Position numbers and translations under genes: made by a program
Shown: one piece after another, positions 1 to 7,461 of the stretch
How the letters are laid out: every line of letters starts with the position of its first letter
Numbering within the stretch: the stretch's first letter is position 1
The notes under the pieces: generated by a model
What the model was told of the DNA's origin: nothing
The model's input: only the letters and a program-made list of their open reading frames with translations
The model's database searches: none
From: an uncultured Collinsella sp.
GTDB taxonomy: Bacteria > Actinomycetota > Coriobacteriia > Coriobacteriales > Coriobacteriaceae
Assembly: GCA_900550835.1 (NCBI GenBank)
Contig: URTP01000021.1
Coordinates: forward strand, 1 to 19,205
Reading direction: 5' to 3'
DNA length: 19,205 nucleotides

Positions 1-1
1 C

Positions 2-1006
2 GGCGGGCGCATCGGTCCGGTGTGGTCACTGGTGATCCAGCTGGCCTTCATCTGGATCGTCACATGGATCGCCGCCTATCCGGTGTGTGACAGCATCCTG
101 ATCCTGAACCTCAGTGCCGCCATCAAGATCCTGCTGGCGCTGACGGTGGGGGTGCTGGGCATCGTGTACGTGTCGAAAAACGGCTTCGTCAACAGCATGG
201 AGGCCCGGACCTTCCTGCCGTCCTTCGACCTGAACAGCCTGTCCTATATCTCCGTCATCCTCTTTAACTTTCTGGGCTTCGAGGTGGTCTGCACCTACGC
301 TGACAATATGCAGGCCCCCCGGCGGCAGATCCCACAGGCCATCGTCACCGCCGCCTTCGGCATCGGCGCCGCCGTGCCGGTACGGGACATCAGTCCGGAT
401 TCCGGCCTCATCGATGCCGTGTCCCTGATGACCGGCGGGGCCGGCGGTACGCTGGTGCGGGTGGTGGCTCTCTTGTTTCTGGTGACGCTTTTTGGTAATA
501 TGATCTCATGGTCCATGGGCGTCAACTCCACCGCCGCCTACGCCGCCGACCGGGGCGATATGCCGGCGGTGTTCGCCCGGCGCTGGAAGCGCAACGATAT
601 GCCCGTGGGTTCCGCCGTCACCAGCGGCATCGTGGCCTCTGCCGTGTGCCTGCTGGGGGCGGTGATGGAGCGGCTCAGCCCTGACTCGTCCCTGTTCTGG
701 AGCTTCTTCGCCTTGAATCTGGTGATGCTGCTGCTGAGCTATCTGCCGGTGTTCCCGGCGTTTCTGACCCTGCGGCGGAAATTCCCGGATCGGGAGCGCC
801 CCTTCCGGGTGCCGGGCCGCAGCGGCTTTCTGAAGTGGCTGGTCTATGTGCCTATGGCCCTGATCATTCTATCCATCATTTTTACCGCCGTGCCGCTGTC
901 GTGGGATCGGGAGACACTCAGCGGCGTGCTGCCCATCACCGTCGGCTCCGTGCTGAGCGTGCTGCTGGGCGAGGTGCTCATTGCAGCCCGGCGGCCCCAA
1001 CACTGA
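2..1006 (+). CDS. AguD-like APC-family permease, 5' truncated by window edge
   Basis: This is the C-terminal two thirds of an amino acid/polyamine (APC) permease, probably an agmatine/putrescine-type antiporter. The frame is open from base 2, so the GTG at 20 is unlikely to be the true start; by alignment to the complete paralog at 2663-4072 about 105 N-terminal residues lie outside the window. Shared blocks include SYISVILFNFLGFEVV, GIGAAVP and LVTLFGNMISWSMGVN. An oddity is that the helix before GIGAAVP is 11 residues shorter than in the paralog, leaving too few hydrophobic residues for a normal membrane span. The stop lies 19 bases before the agmatine deiminase start, so the two form an operon, which supports an agmatine role. 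Arginine codons are mostly CGG, unlike the core of the window. Family assignment is firm; the substrate is inferred from the neighbour. Confidence 0.8.
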   Translation, partial: GGRIGPVWSLVIQLAFIWIVTWIAAYPVCDSILILNLSAAIKILLALTVGVLGIVYVSKNGFVNSMEARTFLPSFDLNSLSYISVILFNFLGFEVVCTYADNMQAPRRQIPQAIVTAAFGIGAAVPVRDISPDSGLIDAVSLMTGGAGGTLVRVVALLFLVTLFGNMISWSMGVNSTAAYAADRGDMPAVFARRWKRNDMPVGSAVTSGIVASAVCLLGAVMERLSPDSSLFWSFFALNLVMLLLSYLPVFPAFLTLRRKFPDRERPFRVPGRSGFLKWLVYVPMALIILSIIFTAVPLSWDRETLSGVLPITVGSVLSVLLGEVLIAARRPQH

Positions 1007-1025
1007 TTGCAGGAGGAAGCATTAT

Positions 1026-2123
1026 ATGGCAAAACGTATCATCGGCTCTACCCCCAAGGCGGACGGCTATCGGATGCCTGCGGAATTTGAACCCCAGGAC
1101 GGGGTGTGGATGCTCTGGCCGGAGCGCAACGACAACTGGCGCAGCGGGGCCAAGCCCGCACAGGAGACCTTCTGTCAGGTGGCCCGTGCCATTGCCCGGT
1201 TTGAAAAGGTCACCATGTGCGTCAGCGCCGGACAGTATCAGAATGCACGGGCCCGCCTTCCGGAGGAGATCCGGGTGGTGGAGGTGTCCTCCAACGACGC
1301 ATGGGTCCGGGACTGCGGCCCCACCTTTCTGGTAAACGGACAGGGCGGCCTGCGGGCGGTGGACTGGACCTTCAACGCATGGGGCGGCCTGTACGACGGC
1401 CTGTACTTCCCGTGGGACAGGGACGATCAGGTGGCGCAGAAGATCTGTGAGATGGCGGACGTGGACTCCTACCGCACGGAGGGCTTCGTGCTGGAGGGCG
1501 GCTCCATCCATGTGGACGGCGAGGGTACCGTGCTGACCACGGAGATGTGCCTGCTGTCCCCCGGCCGGAATCCCGATCTGTCTAGGGCGGAGATCGAGGA
1601 GAAGCTGTGCCAGTATCTGGGCTGCGAGAAGGTGCTGTGGCTCCGGGACGGCATCGATCCCGACGAGACCAACGGCCATATCGACGATGTGGCCTGCTTC
1701 GTGGCGCCGGGGGAGGTGGCCTGTATCTGGACGGAGGACAAGGACAACCCCTTCTATCAGGCGGCGCAGGACGCCTACCGCACCCTGTCTCAGGCCACCG
1801 ACGCCAAGGGCCGGCGGCTGAAGGTGCATAAGCTGTGCCTGACCCGTGAGCCCTGCCGGCTGGAGGGCGCCGAGACCATCGACGCCGTGGAGGGTACCGT
1901 CCCCCGTGAAAACGGCGAGGTGAGCATCGCCTCCTATATGAACTTCCTCATTGTCAACGGCGGCGTGATCCTGCCCCAGTACGGCGACGAGAACGACGCT
2001 CTGGCAGTGCGGCAGGTGCAGGAGATGTTCCCGGACCGTGAGGTGGTGGGCGTGCAGACCCGTGAGGTGGCCTTCGGCGGCGGCAATATCCACTGCATTA
2101 CCCAGCAGGAGCCGTCCGCTTAA
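1026..2123 (+). CDS. aguA: agmatine deiminase (first copy)
   Basis: Converts agmatine to N-carbamoylputrescine and ammonia in the cytoplasm (agmatine deiminase / PPAD family, guanidine-group-modifying fold). The start is the ATG at 1026, with AGGAGG nine bases upstream; an upstream in-frame start at 981 lies inside the permease gene and lacks such a site. The 365-residue length is typical. The catalytic set known from Enterococcus faecalis AgDI falls at the same numbers here: Asp96 (WVRD), His218 and Asp220 (GHIDD), and nucleophile Cys357 (GGGNIHCITQQ). It follows the permease by 19 bases. The sequence is clearly homologous to the second copy at 11615-12736 but diverged throughout, and codon choice differs, so it is not a recent local duplicate. 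The unlike downstream DNA begins just after its stop. Confidence 0.95.
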   Translation: MAKRIIGSTPKADGYRMPAEFEPQDGVWMLWPERNDNWRSGAKPAQETFCQVARAIARFEKVTMCVSAGQYQNARARLPEEIRVVEVSSNDAWVRDCGPTFLVNGQGGLRAVDWTFNAWGGLYDGLYFPWDRDDQVAQKICEMADVDSYRTEGFVLEGGSIHVDGEGTVLTTEMCLLSPGRNPDLSRAEIEEKLCQYLGCEKVLWLRDGIDPDETNGHIDDVACFVAPGEVACIWTEDKDNPFYQAAQDAYRTLSQATDAKGRRLKVHKLCLTREPCRLEGAETIDAVEGTVPRENGEVSIASYMNFLIVNGGVILPQYGDENDALAVRQVQEMFPDREVVGVQTREVAFGGGNIHCITQQEPSA

Positions 2124-2136
2124 TCGTCTGACTTTC

Positions 2137-2222
2137 CGAGGCACCCCATCTCGCCGCTCAAACCGTCGCTCGCGTACCAAAGTACGCTTCGCTCCTCTTT
2201 CGCGGCGACCTGGGGCACCTCG
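2137..2222. repeat. large imperfect inverted repeat (hairpin element)
   Basis: Arms 2137-2157 and 2202-2222 pair at 17 of 21 positions: CGAGG, CCCCA and TCGCCGC blocks separated by two short mismatches. An inner perfect stem, GCGTAC/GTACGC, lies at 2172-2177 and 2182-2187. There is no ORF worth calling. It is probably a dispersed palindromic element and starts about 14 bases after the aguA stop, where the composition changes. Confidence 0.65.
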
Positions 2223-2318
2223 AAAACCCAGCCGATCAATCGGACAATCGGCGAATCGAACCATCTTGGGGCATTGATGGTCGGCTTGCCCGATGTCTTG
2301 GCCGGTTGGGTTTTCTTT

Positions 2319-2358
2319 GGGCACTCCGTTGCCTGCACTTCGGAGTGCCCTTTTCTTT
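2319..2358 (+). terminator. intrinsic terminator
   Basis: Perfect 10-bp stem GGGCACTCCG / CGGAGTGCCC (2319-2328, 2341-2350) with a 12-base loop, followed by TTTTCTTT. It would end transcripts coming from the first permease-aguA pair, although it sits about 200 bases past the stop. Confidence 0.8.
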
Positions 2359-2366
2359 GATTGAGT

Positions 2367-2435
2367 ACGCGTCTGGCCTGGGATTTTTTGCGGGTTAGGC
2401 CAATTGTTCGCTTGAATTTCCCAGGTCAGACGCGT
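2367..2435. repeat. 17-bp-arm palindromic repeat
   Basis: Arms ACGCGTCTGGCCTGGGA (2367-2383) and its complement at 2419-2435 have one G-U type difference and a 35-base spacer. There is no U-tract. The remaining non-coding bases to 2662 hold no further structure that I can support and no clear promoter for the following permease. Confidence 0.6.
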
Positions 2436-2662
2436 CTTCAATTGCCGAAAGTTATCGGTCGTGAACGCGGCCGTTTTGATCGGAGTATCTATGTACCAGC
2501 GTATCGTTATCTACACGCGCCTGTTCCGCGAGCGTTGGTCCAACAAATGCATCCTCTCCTCTCTCTGGGATGGCACCTGCACCGGTGACGTGGCCTGCAA
2601 CCCTACCTTGGGCTGCGCCTTCGGTACAGATGCCATCCTTTTTGCTGTAGGGGGAGCGCGCC

Positions 2663-4072
2663 ATGGCAGGTAAAAAGTTCTCCCTGATCGAGGTCATCCT
2701 TTCGGTTATCTGCGTCGTGTTTACCATCGAGGCGGCGGCTCCGGCATCTGCCATGGGCAACGTGCAGTTCTTCTGGTGGATCTTCCTTATCATTACGTTT
2801 TTGCTTCCCTATGGTCTGGTGGTGGCCGAGCTGGGTACGGCGTTTGATTCCGAGGGCGGCCTGTACGATTGGGTTCGCTTGGGCCTGGGCGACCGTTGGG
2901 GCGCCCGTTGCTCTTGGTGCTACTGGGTTAACTTTCCGCTGTGGGTGGCAAGTATCGCCTGCATGTTCCCCAGTGTCATTAATGCGGTGTGGGGTATCGA
3001 GTTTTCACTCGGGATCCGAATCGCCATCGAGATTGTCTTTGTGTGGGGCGTCACGGTCATGGCAATGCAGCCGGTGGCCGAGGCAGATTGGGTCATGGAC
3101 GGCGGCGCCGTCATCAAGGTGCTCATTACCGCTGTGGTGGGAATCGTCGGCATTTGGTTTGCCTGCAATAACGGCTTTGCCAACGACATGTCGTTTAAGA
3201 CCTTCATTCCAGATCTGGGCGACACCAATTCGTTGACGTACCTATCGATTATCCTGTTCAACTTTATGGGCTTCGAAGTGGTCGCGACCTTTGCCAGCAC
3301 GATGAAGAACCCGTCGCGTGATATCCCCAAGGCGGTTATTGCCGGTGGCGTGGCCATTGCGGCGATCTACATCATCTGTGGCATTGGCATTGGAGCCGCG
3401 GTTCCCACCGAGCATCTTTCACTCGATTCGGGCATTGTGGACGCAGTCGCCGCTATGGTGGGGCGCACCCACCCGCTGACGATGGTCGTGGGCGTGGCCT
3501 TTTTGGTGACGCTGTTCGCCAATATGATCTGCTGGAGCTTTGGCGTCAACAACGTAGCGAGCTATGCCGCGCGCCATGGCAACATGCCGCGTCCCTTTGC
3601 GTTGGTGTCCAAAAAGACCGGCATGCCCAACGGCTCGGCGCTCATTAACGGCTGTTTTGCCAGTCTGGTGCTGCTGCTCCAGATTCCGCTGGGTGAGGGT
3701 TCCGACGTCTTTTGGGTCTTCTTCTCGATGAACGTCGTCTTTCTGCTCATGAGCTATATCCCCATGTTCCCAGCGTTTTGGCGTCTGCGCAAGCACGATA
3801 ATCGCTCGCGTGTGTTCCGTGCGCCTTTCGAGGGCAAGGTGCTCGCGGTGGCGCTTGCGATTCCCGTGGTGGAGCTCGTGCTTTCGATTGTTGCTACGAT
3901 TGTGCCGCTCAACAGCTCACCTGCCGAGATGGCAAAGTTGCCGATTCTCGCGGGCGTAGTGATTGGCCTGTTATTGGGCGAGGTTTCGCGCCTCATATCG
4001 CGCCGCGGCCGAAGCGTCGACAATCCCGGCGTTGGTGCACGGGGGTCAGGTTACTTTGCACCAAAACAGTAA
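2663..4072 (+). CDS. AguD-like APC-family permease (agmatine/putrescine antiporter type)
   Basis: Complete 469-residue inner-membrane transporter with about 12 hydrophobic segments. The N-terminus (FSLIEVILSVICVVF, then EAAAPASAMGN) and the GGLYDWV block match what I recall of AguD-type antiporters, which exchange agmatine for putrescine. The ATG at 2663 follows a GGGGGAG ribosome site at normal spacing. It is a paralog of the partial permease at the window start but keeps the full helix before GIGAAVP (IAGGVAIAAIYIICGIG), which that copy lacks. It stands alone as a transcription unit, with the membrane LuxR-type regulator further downstream and its likely enzyme partner 7.5 kb away. The last 14 codons run into a palindromic repeat, giving a hydrophilic tail GARGSGYFAPKQ that is probably not ancestral. 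The family is firm; the substrate is inferred. Confidence 0.85.
   Translation: MAGKKFSLIEVILSVICVVFTIEAAAPASAMGNVQFFWWIFLIITFLLPYGLVVAELGTAFDSEGGLYDWVRLGLGDRWGARCSWCYWVNFPLWVASIACMFPSVINAVWGIEFSLGIRIAIEIVFVWGVTVMAMQPVAEADWVMDGGAVIKVLITAVVGIVGIWFACNNGFANDMSFKTFIPDLGDTNSLTYLSIILFNFMGFEVVATFASTMKNPSRDIPKAVIAGGVAIAAIYIICGIGIGAAVPTEHLSLDSGIVDAVAAMVGRTHPLTMVVGVAFLVTLFANMICWSFGVNNVASYAARHGNMPRPFALVSKKTGMPNGSALINGCFASLVLLLQIPLGEGSDVFWVFFSMNVVFLLMSYIPMFPAFWRLRKHDNRSRVFRAPFEGKVLAVALAIPVVELVLSIVATIVPLNSSPAEMAKLPILAGVVIGLLLGEVSRLISRRGRSVDNPGVGARGSGYFAPKQ
4032..4064. repeat. palindromic repeat overlapping the permease 3' end
   Basis: Perfect 8-bp arms TTGGTGCA (4032-4039) and TGCACCAA (4057-4064) flank a 17-base loop containing GGGGGTCAGGTTACTT. 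The loop resembles the GGGACAGGTT-type cores of other palindromes in this window. It lies inside the coding frame of the permease and supplies its stop-proximal codons. Confidence 0.7.
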
Positions 4073-4095
4073 GCGCCGCGAGTTGCGCAGCGCTT
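4071..4095. terminator. possible terminator stem between convergent genes
   Basis: Stem AAGCGC/GCGCTT with inner GCG/CGC pairing and a short loop sits between the permease stop and the stop of the convergent small gene. On the minus strand it is followed by ACTGTTTT. The U-run is weak, so confidence is low. Confidence 0.35.
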
Positions 4096-4108
4096 GGTGC
4101 ATCTTGGA

Positions 4109-4300
4109 TTACTGTTCGCGGTGCTCGGGATCGGAAACGAGCTTAGGCGCAAAGAAGGGGACGTGGCCCAGATAGGGGCAGCTGTCCGAACGCTCTTCGA
4201 CGACACAGGGGACGTCATTGTAGGTAAGTGAGTCGCTCAGGTGGACGATGGCCTTGGCGGCAGGAGCAACGAGTATTTTGAGCGGTGCGATAGGCGCCAT
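4109..4300 (-). CDS. small hypothetical protein, 63 residues
   Basis: I do not recognise this protein. The start is the ATG at 4300, with AAAGGAG five bases upstream; an alternative ATG at 4315 has no ribosome site. The product begins MAPIAPLKILVAPAAKAIVH and ends DPEHREQ. It has two cysteines (in VPCVVEE and SDSCPYLG), no signal peptide and no membrane segment. It is transcribed divergently from the membrane-bound LuxR-type regulator, with 128 bases between the starts, and converges on the permease. The good ribosome site and the shared promoter region argue that it is a real gene, perhaps controlled by the regulator; the function is unknown. Confidence 0.6.
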   Translation of the reverse strand: MAPIAPLKILVAPAAKAIVHLSDSLTYNDVPCVVEERSDSCPYLGHVPFFAPKLVSDPEHREQ

Positions 4301-4310
4301 GGCATCTCCT

Positions 4311-4369
4311 TTCATCGGTGAGACACAGCTTGTTTATCTAAACGATACAGTACGTTTAATCGGTGAGTC
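4311..4369. promoter_or_regulatory. candidate operator region between divergent small gene and LuxR-type gene
   Basis: Direct repeats of ATCGGTGAG occur at 4314-4322 and 4359-4367, 45 bases apart. Between them lie a 20-base inverted repeat, TAAACG-8-CGTTTA, at 4339-4358 and a smaller GTTTA-TC-TAAAC palindrome at 4332-4343. A 20-bp dyad is the usual size of a LuxR-family binding site. No convincing -10/-35 pair was found. Confidence 0.45.
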
Positions 4370-4428
4370 TAATCTTGCGGCAAAGAATCTGTCAACATCC
4401 TCACGGCATCTAGACAGGGGAGGCGGGC

Positions 4429-5421
4429 ATGAGTTTCGCGTTCTATATCTACACCACGATTATCATGGGTGTGGCTCTGGTGACCAGTGCCGTGGCATTG
4501 GTGGTTTGGCTCATGACGCGCCGTCGCGACAGCCTGGTGGCCGCGGCGGGCTTTTTGCTCTACATGCTCGATATGTCGGTCATTTTTTTTGACGAGTACA
4601 ATCGGCTCAAATACGAATACGCTGTTACCTTTAGCGAGCCGTTGCAGCACCCCTTGCTGCGCTGCGTGCTCGGTATTGCCATCTATGCCTGCGTGGTACT
4701 GTGGATGTTTGCGCGCTTGCGCAAAAGACCGACGTCGCGCATGCTCGGACTTGCTATCGTGCCGTTTTCAATCTTGCAATTGGTGCTGGTGCCTCGCAGC
4801 GGTGCTGCCGGAGAGGTGCAGCAGTATCTCTTTTGGCTCACGCGTGACCTGGGCAATGTAGGATGTCTTGCCTATGCCGCCTGGCATTACCGGCACAGGG
4901 CCACGCGTGTTGAGAAACTCGACCTCGACCGCTCAAAGCTCTTTTGGAAGGTGGCACTCGTTCTTGCGTTTTGCGTAATCGCCGAGGACACCTACATGAT
5001 TTTGCTCTGCCGCCCCGACTCTCAAAACCCCGTCATCAGCCTCTTTTTGTGGTATCTGTCCGAGCGCAATATCTCCGAAAACGTGCTGCTCGTGGTATGC
5101 GCGGTCCAACTCTTTTGCCAGTTTAGCCATATCCTGCGCGTGTATGCCCGTCATCCGCGTGCCGATGAGGACGTGGCGGCCGAGAGCGCACGCTCTGGGG
5201 ACGATCTAGCATCACGCGTTGTGATCTATGCCGATGCCCATAAGCTGTCGCGGCGCGAGCAGGAGGTGCTCACGCTGGTGCTGAAGGGCAACGACGCCCA
5301 AAACATCGCCAGCGAGTTGGTCATCAGCCCTGGCACTGTCAAGGCGCACTTGCATCGCATCTACGTTAAAAGCGGTGTCTCCAACCGAGATGACCTCATA
5401 GATGCCTTTTGGCGTTCCTAG
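4429..5421 (+). CDS. membrane-anchored LuxR-family transcriptional regulator
   Basis: 330 residues. The N-terminal ~235 residues are hydrophobic with about seven predicted membrane helices, the first at roughly residues 5-28. The C-terminal residues 273-330 form a LuxR-type helix-turn-helix (LSRREQEVLTLVLKG, then NIASELVISPGTVKAHLHRIY). There is no receiver or kinase domain, so it should sense through its membrane part and bind DNA directly. The ATG at 4429 follows GGGGAGG at good spacing. This architecture is common among Coriobacteriia regulators; AguR of streptococcal and enterococcal agmatine operons is also a membrane LuxR-like protein, so control of the nearby AguD-like permease is plausible but inferred. 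The promoter gap holds dyads that could be its own target. Confidence 0.85.
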   Translation: MSFAFYIYTTIIMGVALVTSAVALVVWLMTRRRDSLVAAAGFLLYMLDMSVIFFDEYNRLKYEYAVTFSEPLQHPLLRCVLGIAIYACVVLWMFARLRKRPTSRMLGLAIVPFSILQLVLVPRSGAAGEVQQYLFWLTRDLGNVGCLAYAAWHYRHRATRVEKLDLDRSKLFWKVALVLAFCVIAEDTYMILLCRPDSQNPVISLFLWYLSERNISENVLLVVCAVQLFCQFSHILRVYARHPRADEDVAAESARSGDDLASRVVIYADAHKLSRREQEVLTLVLKGNDAQNIASELVISPGTVKAHLHRIYVKSGVSNRDDLIDAFWRS

Positions 5422-5503
5422 TCCTATTCTTCCTTGCATGCGGGTCTTGCCGTGTGGGCGGGCACGCCGTTGGGCGTAATGACGCGGTAATAATCTCAGA
5501 CAA

Positions 5504-5533
5504 TAAACCTGCAGGTAAAGCGTGTAAACCTGC
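5504..5533 (+). promoter_or_regulatory. candidate operator: two TAAACCTGC direct repeats
   Basis: TAAACCTGC occurs at 5504-5512 and 5525-5533, 21 bases apart (two helical turns), about 200 bases before the amidohydrolase start. The first copy is part of a small ACCTGCAGGT palindrome. The spacing suits side-by-side binding of a dimeric regulator, but this is pattern only; no clear promoter boxes were found nearby. Confidence 0.35.
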
Positions 5534-5602
5534 TTAAACTGACCGTTTGCGATCCCTGGCCTTGGCACGGATTTGCCCCTGTGTATCAATGGGTGTAGCG
5601 CG

Positions 5603-5674
5603 AAGCCGCGGACGTGGGACAGACGTCCGAGCACGGCTTGTAGGCACGCGCCGATGCGGGAGCGCTACGCTCCC
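5603..5674 (+). promoter_or_regulatory. structured 5' leader upstream of the amidohydrolase
   Basis: Two stems are visible. One is a two-tier hairpin: AAGCCG/CGGCTT outside (5603-5608, 5634-5639) and GGACGT/ACGTCC inside (5610-5615, 5623-5628). The second is GGGAGCG-CTA-CGCTCCC at 5658-5674. Neither has a U-tract. They could form a leader that affects expression of the gene starting at 5737; I do not match them to a known riboswitch class. Confidence 0.35.
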
Positions 5675-5736
5675 AACCGAGTGCCCACGCGGGCGGTGCG
5701 TCCGCGTTGCAACCAAAGATGCCTGAGGAGGCTCAC

Positions 5737-7365
5737 ATGGACAAGGCTGATGTAGTTATCAAGAGCAACGCCGTCTTTACCGGCGATGGGCTCGAGCCGT
5801 TTAAGGGCGGCGTTGCCGTGCGCGGTGATAAGATTGTTGCCTGCGGTGACGATGCTCACCTGGCACCGTTTATCGGTCCCGATACCGAGGTGCGCGACTT
5901 TGGCGACCAGCTCGTCATGCCCGGCCTGATCGACTCGCACACGCATTTTGCCCAGGGCGCGTTTATGACCGACCCCGATTTTGCCGTCAACCTCATCGAC
6001 TGCACCAGTTTTGAGATGGCGATGGAACGTGTCGTGGCGTTTGCGGCCGACCATCCCGATAACGAGTGGATTCTGGGCTGCCAGATTATCCAGTTCCAGT
6101 GGGATGTCCCCGAGATGCCCACAGCCGCGATGATCGATGAGTACATCTCGGACCGCCCGGTCTTTCTGCAGCAGGTTGACCTGCATACCTTTAGTGCCAA
6201 TACCTGCGCCATCAACAAGGTGGGAGTAACTTCGCAGACGCCCGATCCCGCAGGCGGCAAGATCCTTAAGGATGCCGAGGGCAATCTGACGGGCGTGTTT
6301 TCCAACAACGCCGGCGTCTTCTTTATGGACGAGGTCTACGACCCAGCGCCCGAGGTTGTTGACGCGTCGTTTGCAAAAACCGCCCGGCGCGCCAATGCCC
6401 TGGGAATCACTACGGTCGGCATGGTCAATCCTACGTTTGTGAGCATGGAAAACCCGTATGCGGTGTTGGCAGGTCTTAATGCCAAGGGCGACTTGCCACT
6501 GCGCGTGTTCCTGTACACCGATCTGTTCGAAAACGAGTCCTTAACGCTCGAGCAGATCAAGGAGAAATACGCCTTCTCGGGTACGCAGGTCGAGTGGCAC
6601 GGCTTTAAGCAGTTTCTTGATGGCGTGTGCTCCGACCACACCGCTTGGATGCTTGAACCCTATTCCAACACGCCCGATACCTGCGGTGAGCCCGCGGAGG
6701 ATCCAGAGCGCATCCGTGCCGCCATTGTCAGGGCGCAGGAATGGGGCGTTGACACGCGCGTCCATACGATCGGCGATCGCTCGGTGCGTTTTGTGCTTGA
6801 TTGCTTTGAGGAGGGCGAGCGCTTGCATGGTAAGCGGGGTTGCCGCCACTCCATGGAGCACAACGAGACGGTTCAGCCCGAGGATCTGCCGCGCTATGCC
6901 GAGCTGGGTATATGCCCTGGTATGCAGCCGTGGCACATGCTGCTCGATATGGCTGACCTTGCCAAGGACGATGCCGTGGGCCCCGAGCGTGCTGCGCTTT
7001 CGTGGCCCCTGCATAGCCTGCTTGCCAGCGGTGCCGTGGTGCACCTGGGCAGTGACTTCCCCGTTGTGGGCTTGGAGCCCATGGAGGAGGTGTACGGCGC
7101 GGTCTTCCGCATGCTCGAGGACGGCTCCAACCCAGAAGGGTGGTTCCCGCAGGAGCGCATCACCATGGCCGAGGCCCTGCGCGCCTACACCTACGGCAGC
7201 GCCTACGCCATGCATGCCGAGGATCGCATCGGTACGCTCGCATGCGGCAAACAGGCTGATATCTGTGTGCTCGACCGTAACCTCTTTGACTGCGAACCGG
7301 CTGAGGTCCTCGAGGCCACGGCGTATCTCACGATGATTGCCGGCAAGGTAGTCTACGAGGCCTAG
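5737..7365 (+). CDS. YtcJ-type metal-dependent amidohydrolase (amidohydrolase family 3)
   Basis: 542-residue TIM-barrel hydrolase of unknown substrate. The metal and catalytic signature is present: His68 and His70 (DSHTHF), Lys291 (KQFLDGV, at the usual bridging-lysine position), His343 (HTIGD), His375 (MEHNE) and Asp440 (GSDFPV). The C-terminal small beta domain (ADICVLDRNLF, then AGKVVYE) is typical. The ATG at 5737 has GAGGAGG just upstream; an earlier in-frame ATG at 5720 is not needed. Family members cleave C-N bonds in amides, formamides or cyclic ureas. It sits between agmatine genes and just ahead of a MATE exporter, so a role on an agmatine-derived amide or ureido compound such as N-carbamoylputrescine is possible but unproven. 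A structured leader precedes it. Confidence 0.85.
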   Translation: MDKADVVIKSNAVFTGDGLEPFKGGVAVRGDKIVACGDDAHLAPFIGPDTEVRDFGDQLVMPGLIDSHTHFAQGAFMTDPDFAVNLIDCTSFEMAMERVVAFAADHPDNEWILGCQIIQFQWDVPEMPTAAMIDEYISDRPVFLQQVDLHTFSANTCAINKVGVTSQTPDPAGGKILKDAEGNLTGVFSNNAGVFFMDEVYDPAPEVVDASFAKTARRANALGITTVGMVNPTFVSMENPYAVLAGLNAKGDLPLRVFLYTDLFENESLTLEQIKEKYAFSGTQVEWHGFKQFLDGVCSDHTAWMLEPYSNTPDTCGEPAEDPERIRAAIVRAQEWGVDTRVHTIGDRSVRFVLDCFEEGERLHGKRGCRHSMEHNETVQPEDLPRYAELGICPGMQPWHMLLDMADLAKDDAVGPERAALSWPLHSLLASGAVVHLGSDFPVVGLEPMEEVYGAVFRMLEDGSNPEGWFPQERITMAEALRAYTYGSAYAMHAEDRIGTLACGKQADICVLDRNLFDCEPAEVLEATAYLTMIAGKVVYEA

Positions 7366-7461
7366 CGGGGCTGCTGCATCGCTGGGCGGTGCCGCAGCCT
7401 GTGCGTGCCGCCCATCCATTCATGCATCCATTCATCAATCTCTCATGGAAAGGGGAGAACA

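Noticed and set aside
978..2441. 487-codon minus-strand frame opposite aguA copy 1
   Set aside because: It covers a catalytically complete agmatine deiminase on the other strand and shows no family motif; the same artefact appears opposite aguA copy 2 (11582-12745).
5603..5639. Possible guanidine-type riboswitch ahead of the amidohydrolase, suggested by the guanidino chemistry of the neighbouring genes
   Set aside because: The hairpin does not show the conserved bases I know for the guanidine riboswitch classes.
7429..7452. Short direct repeat CATCCATTCAT before the MATE gene
   Set aside because: Two short adjacent copies only, just ahead of a normal ribosome site; too little to call functional.
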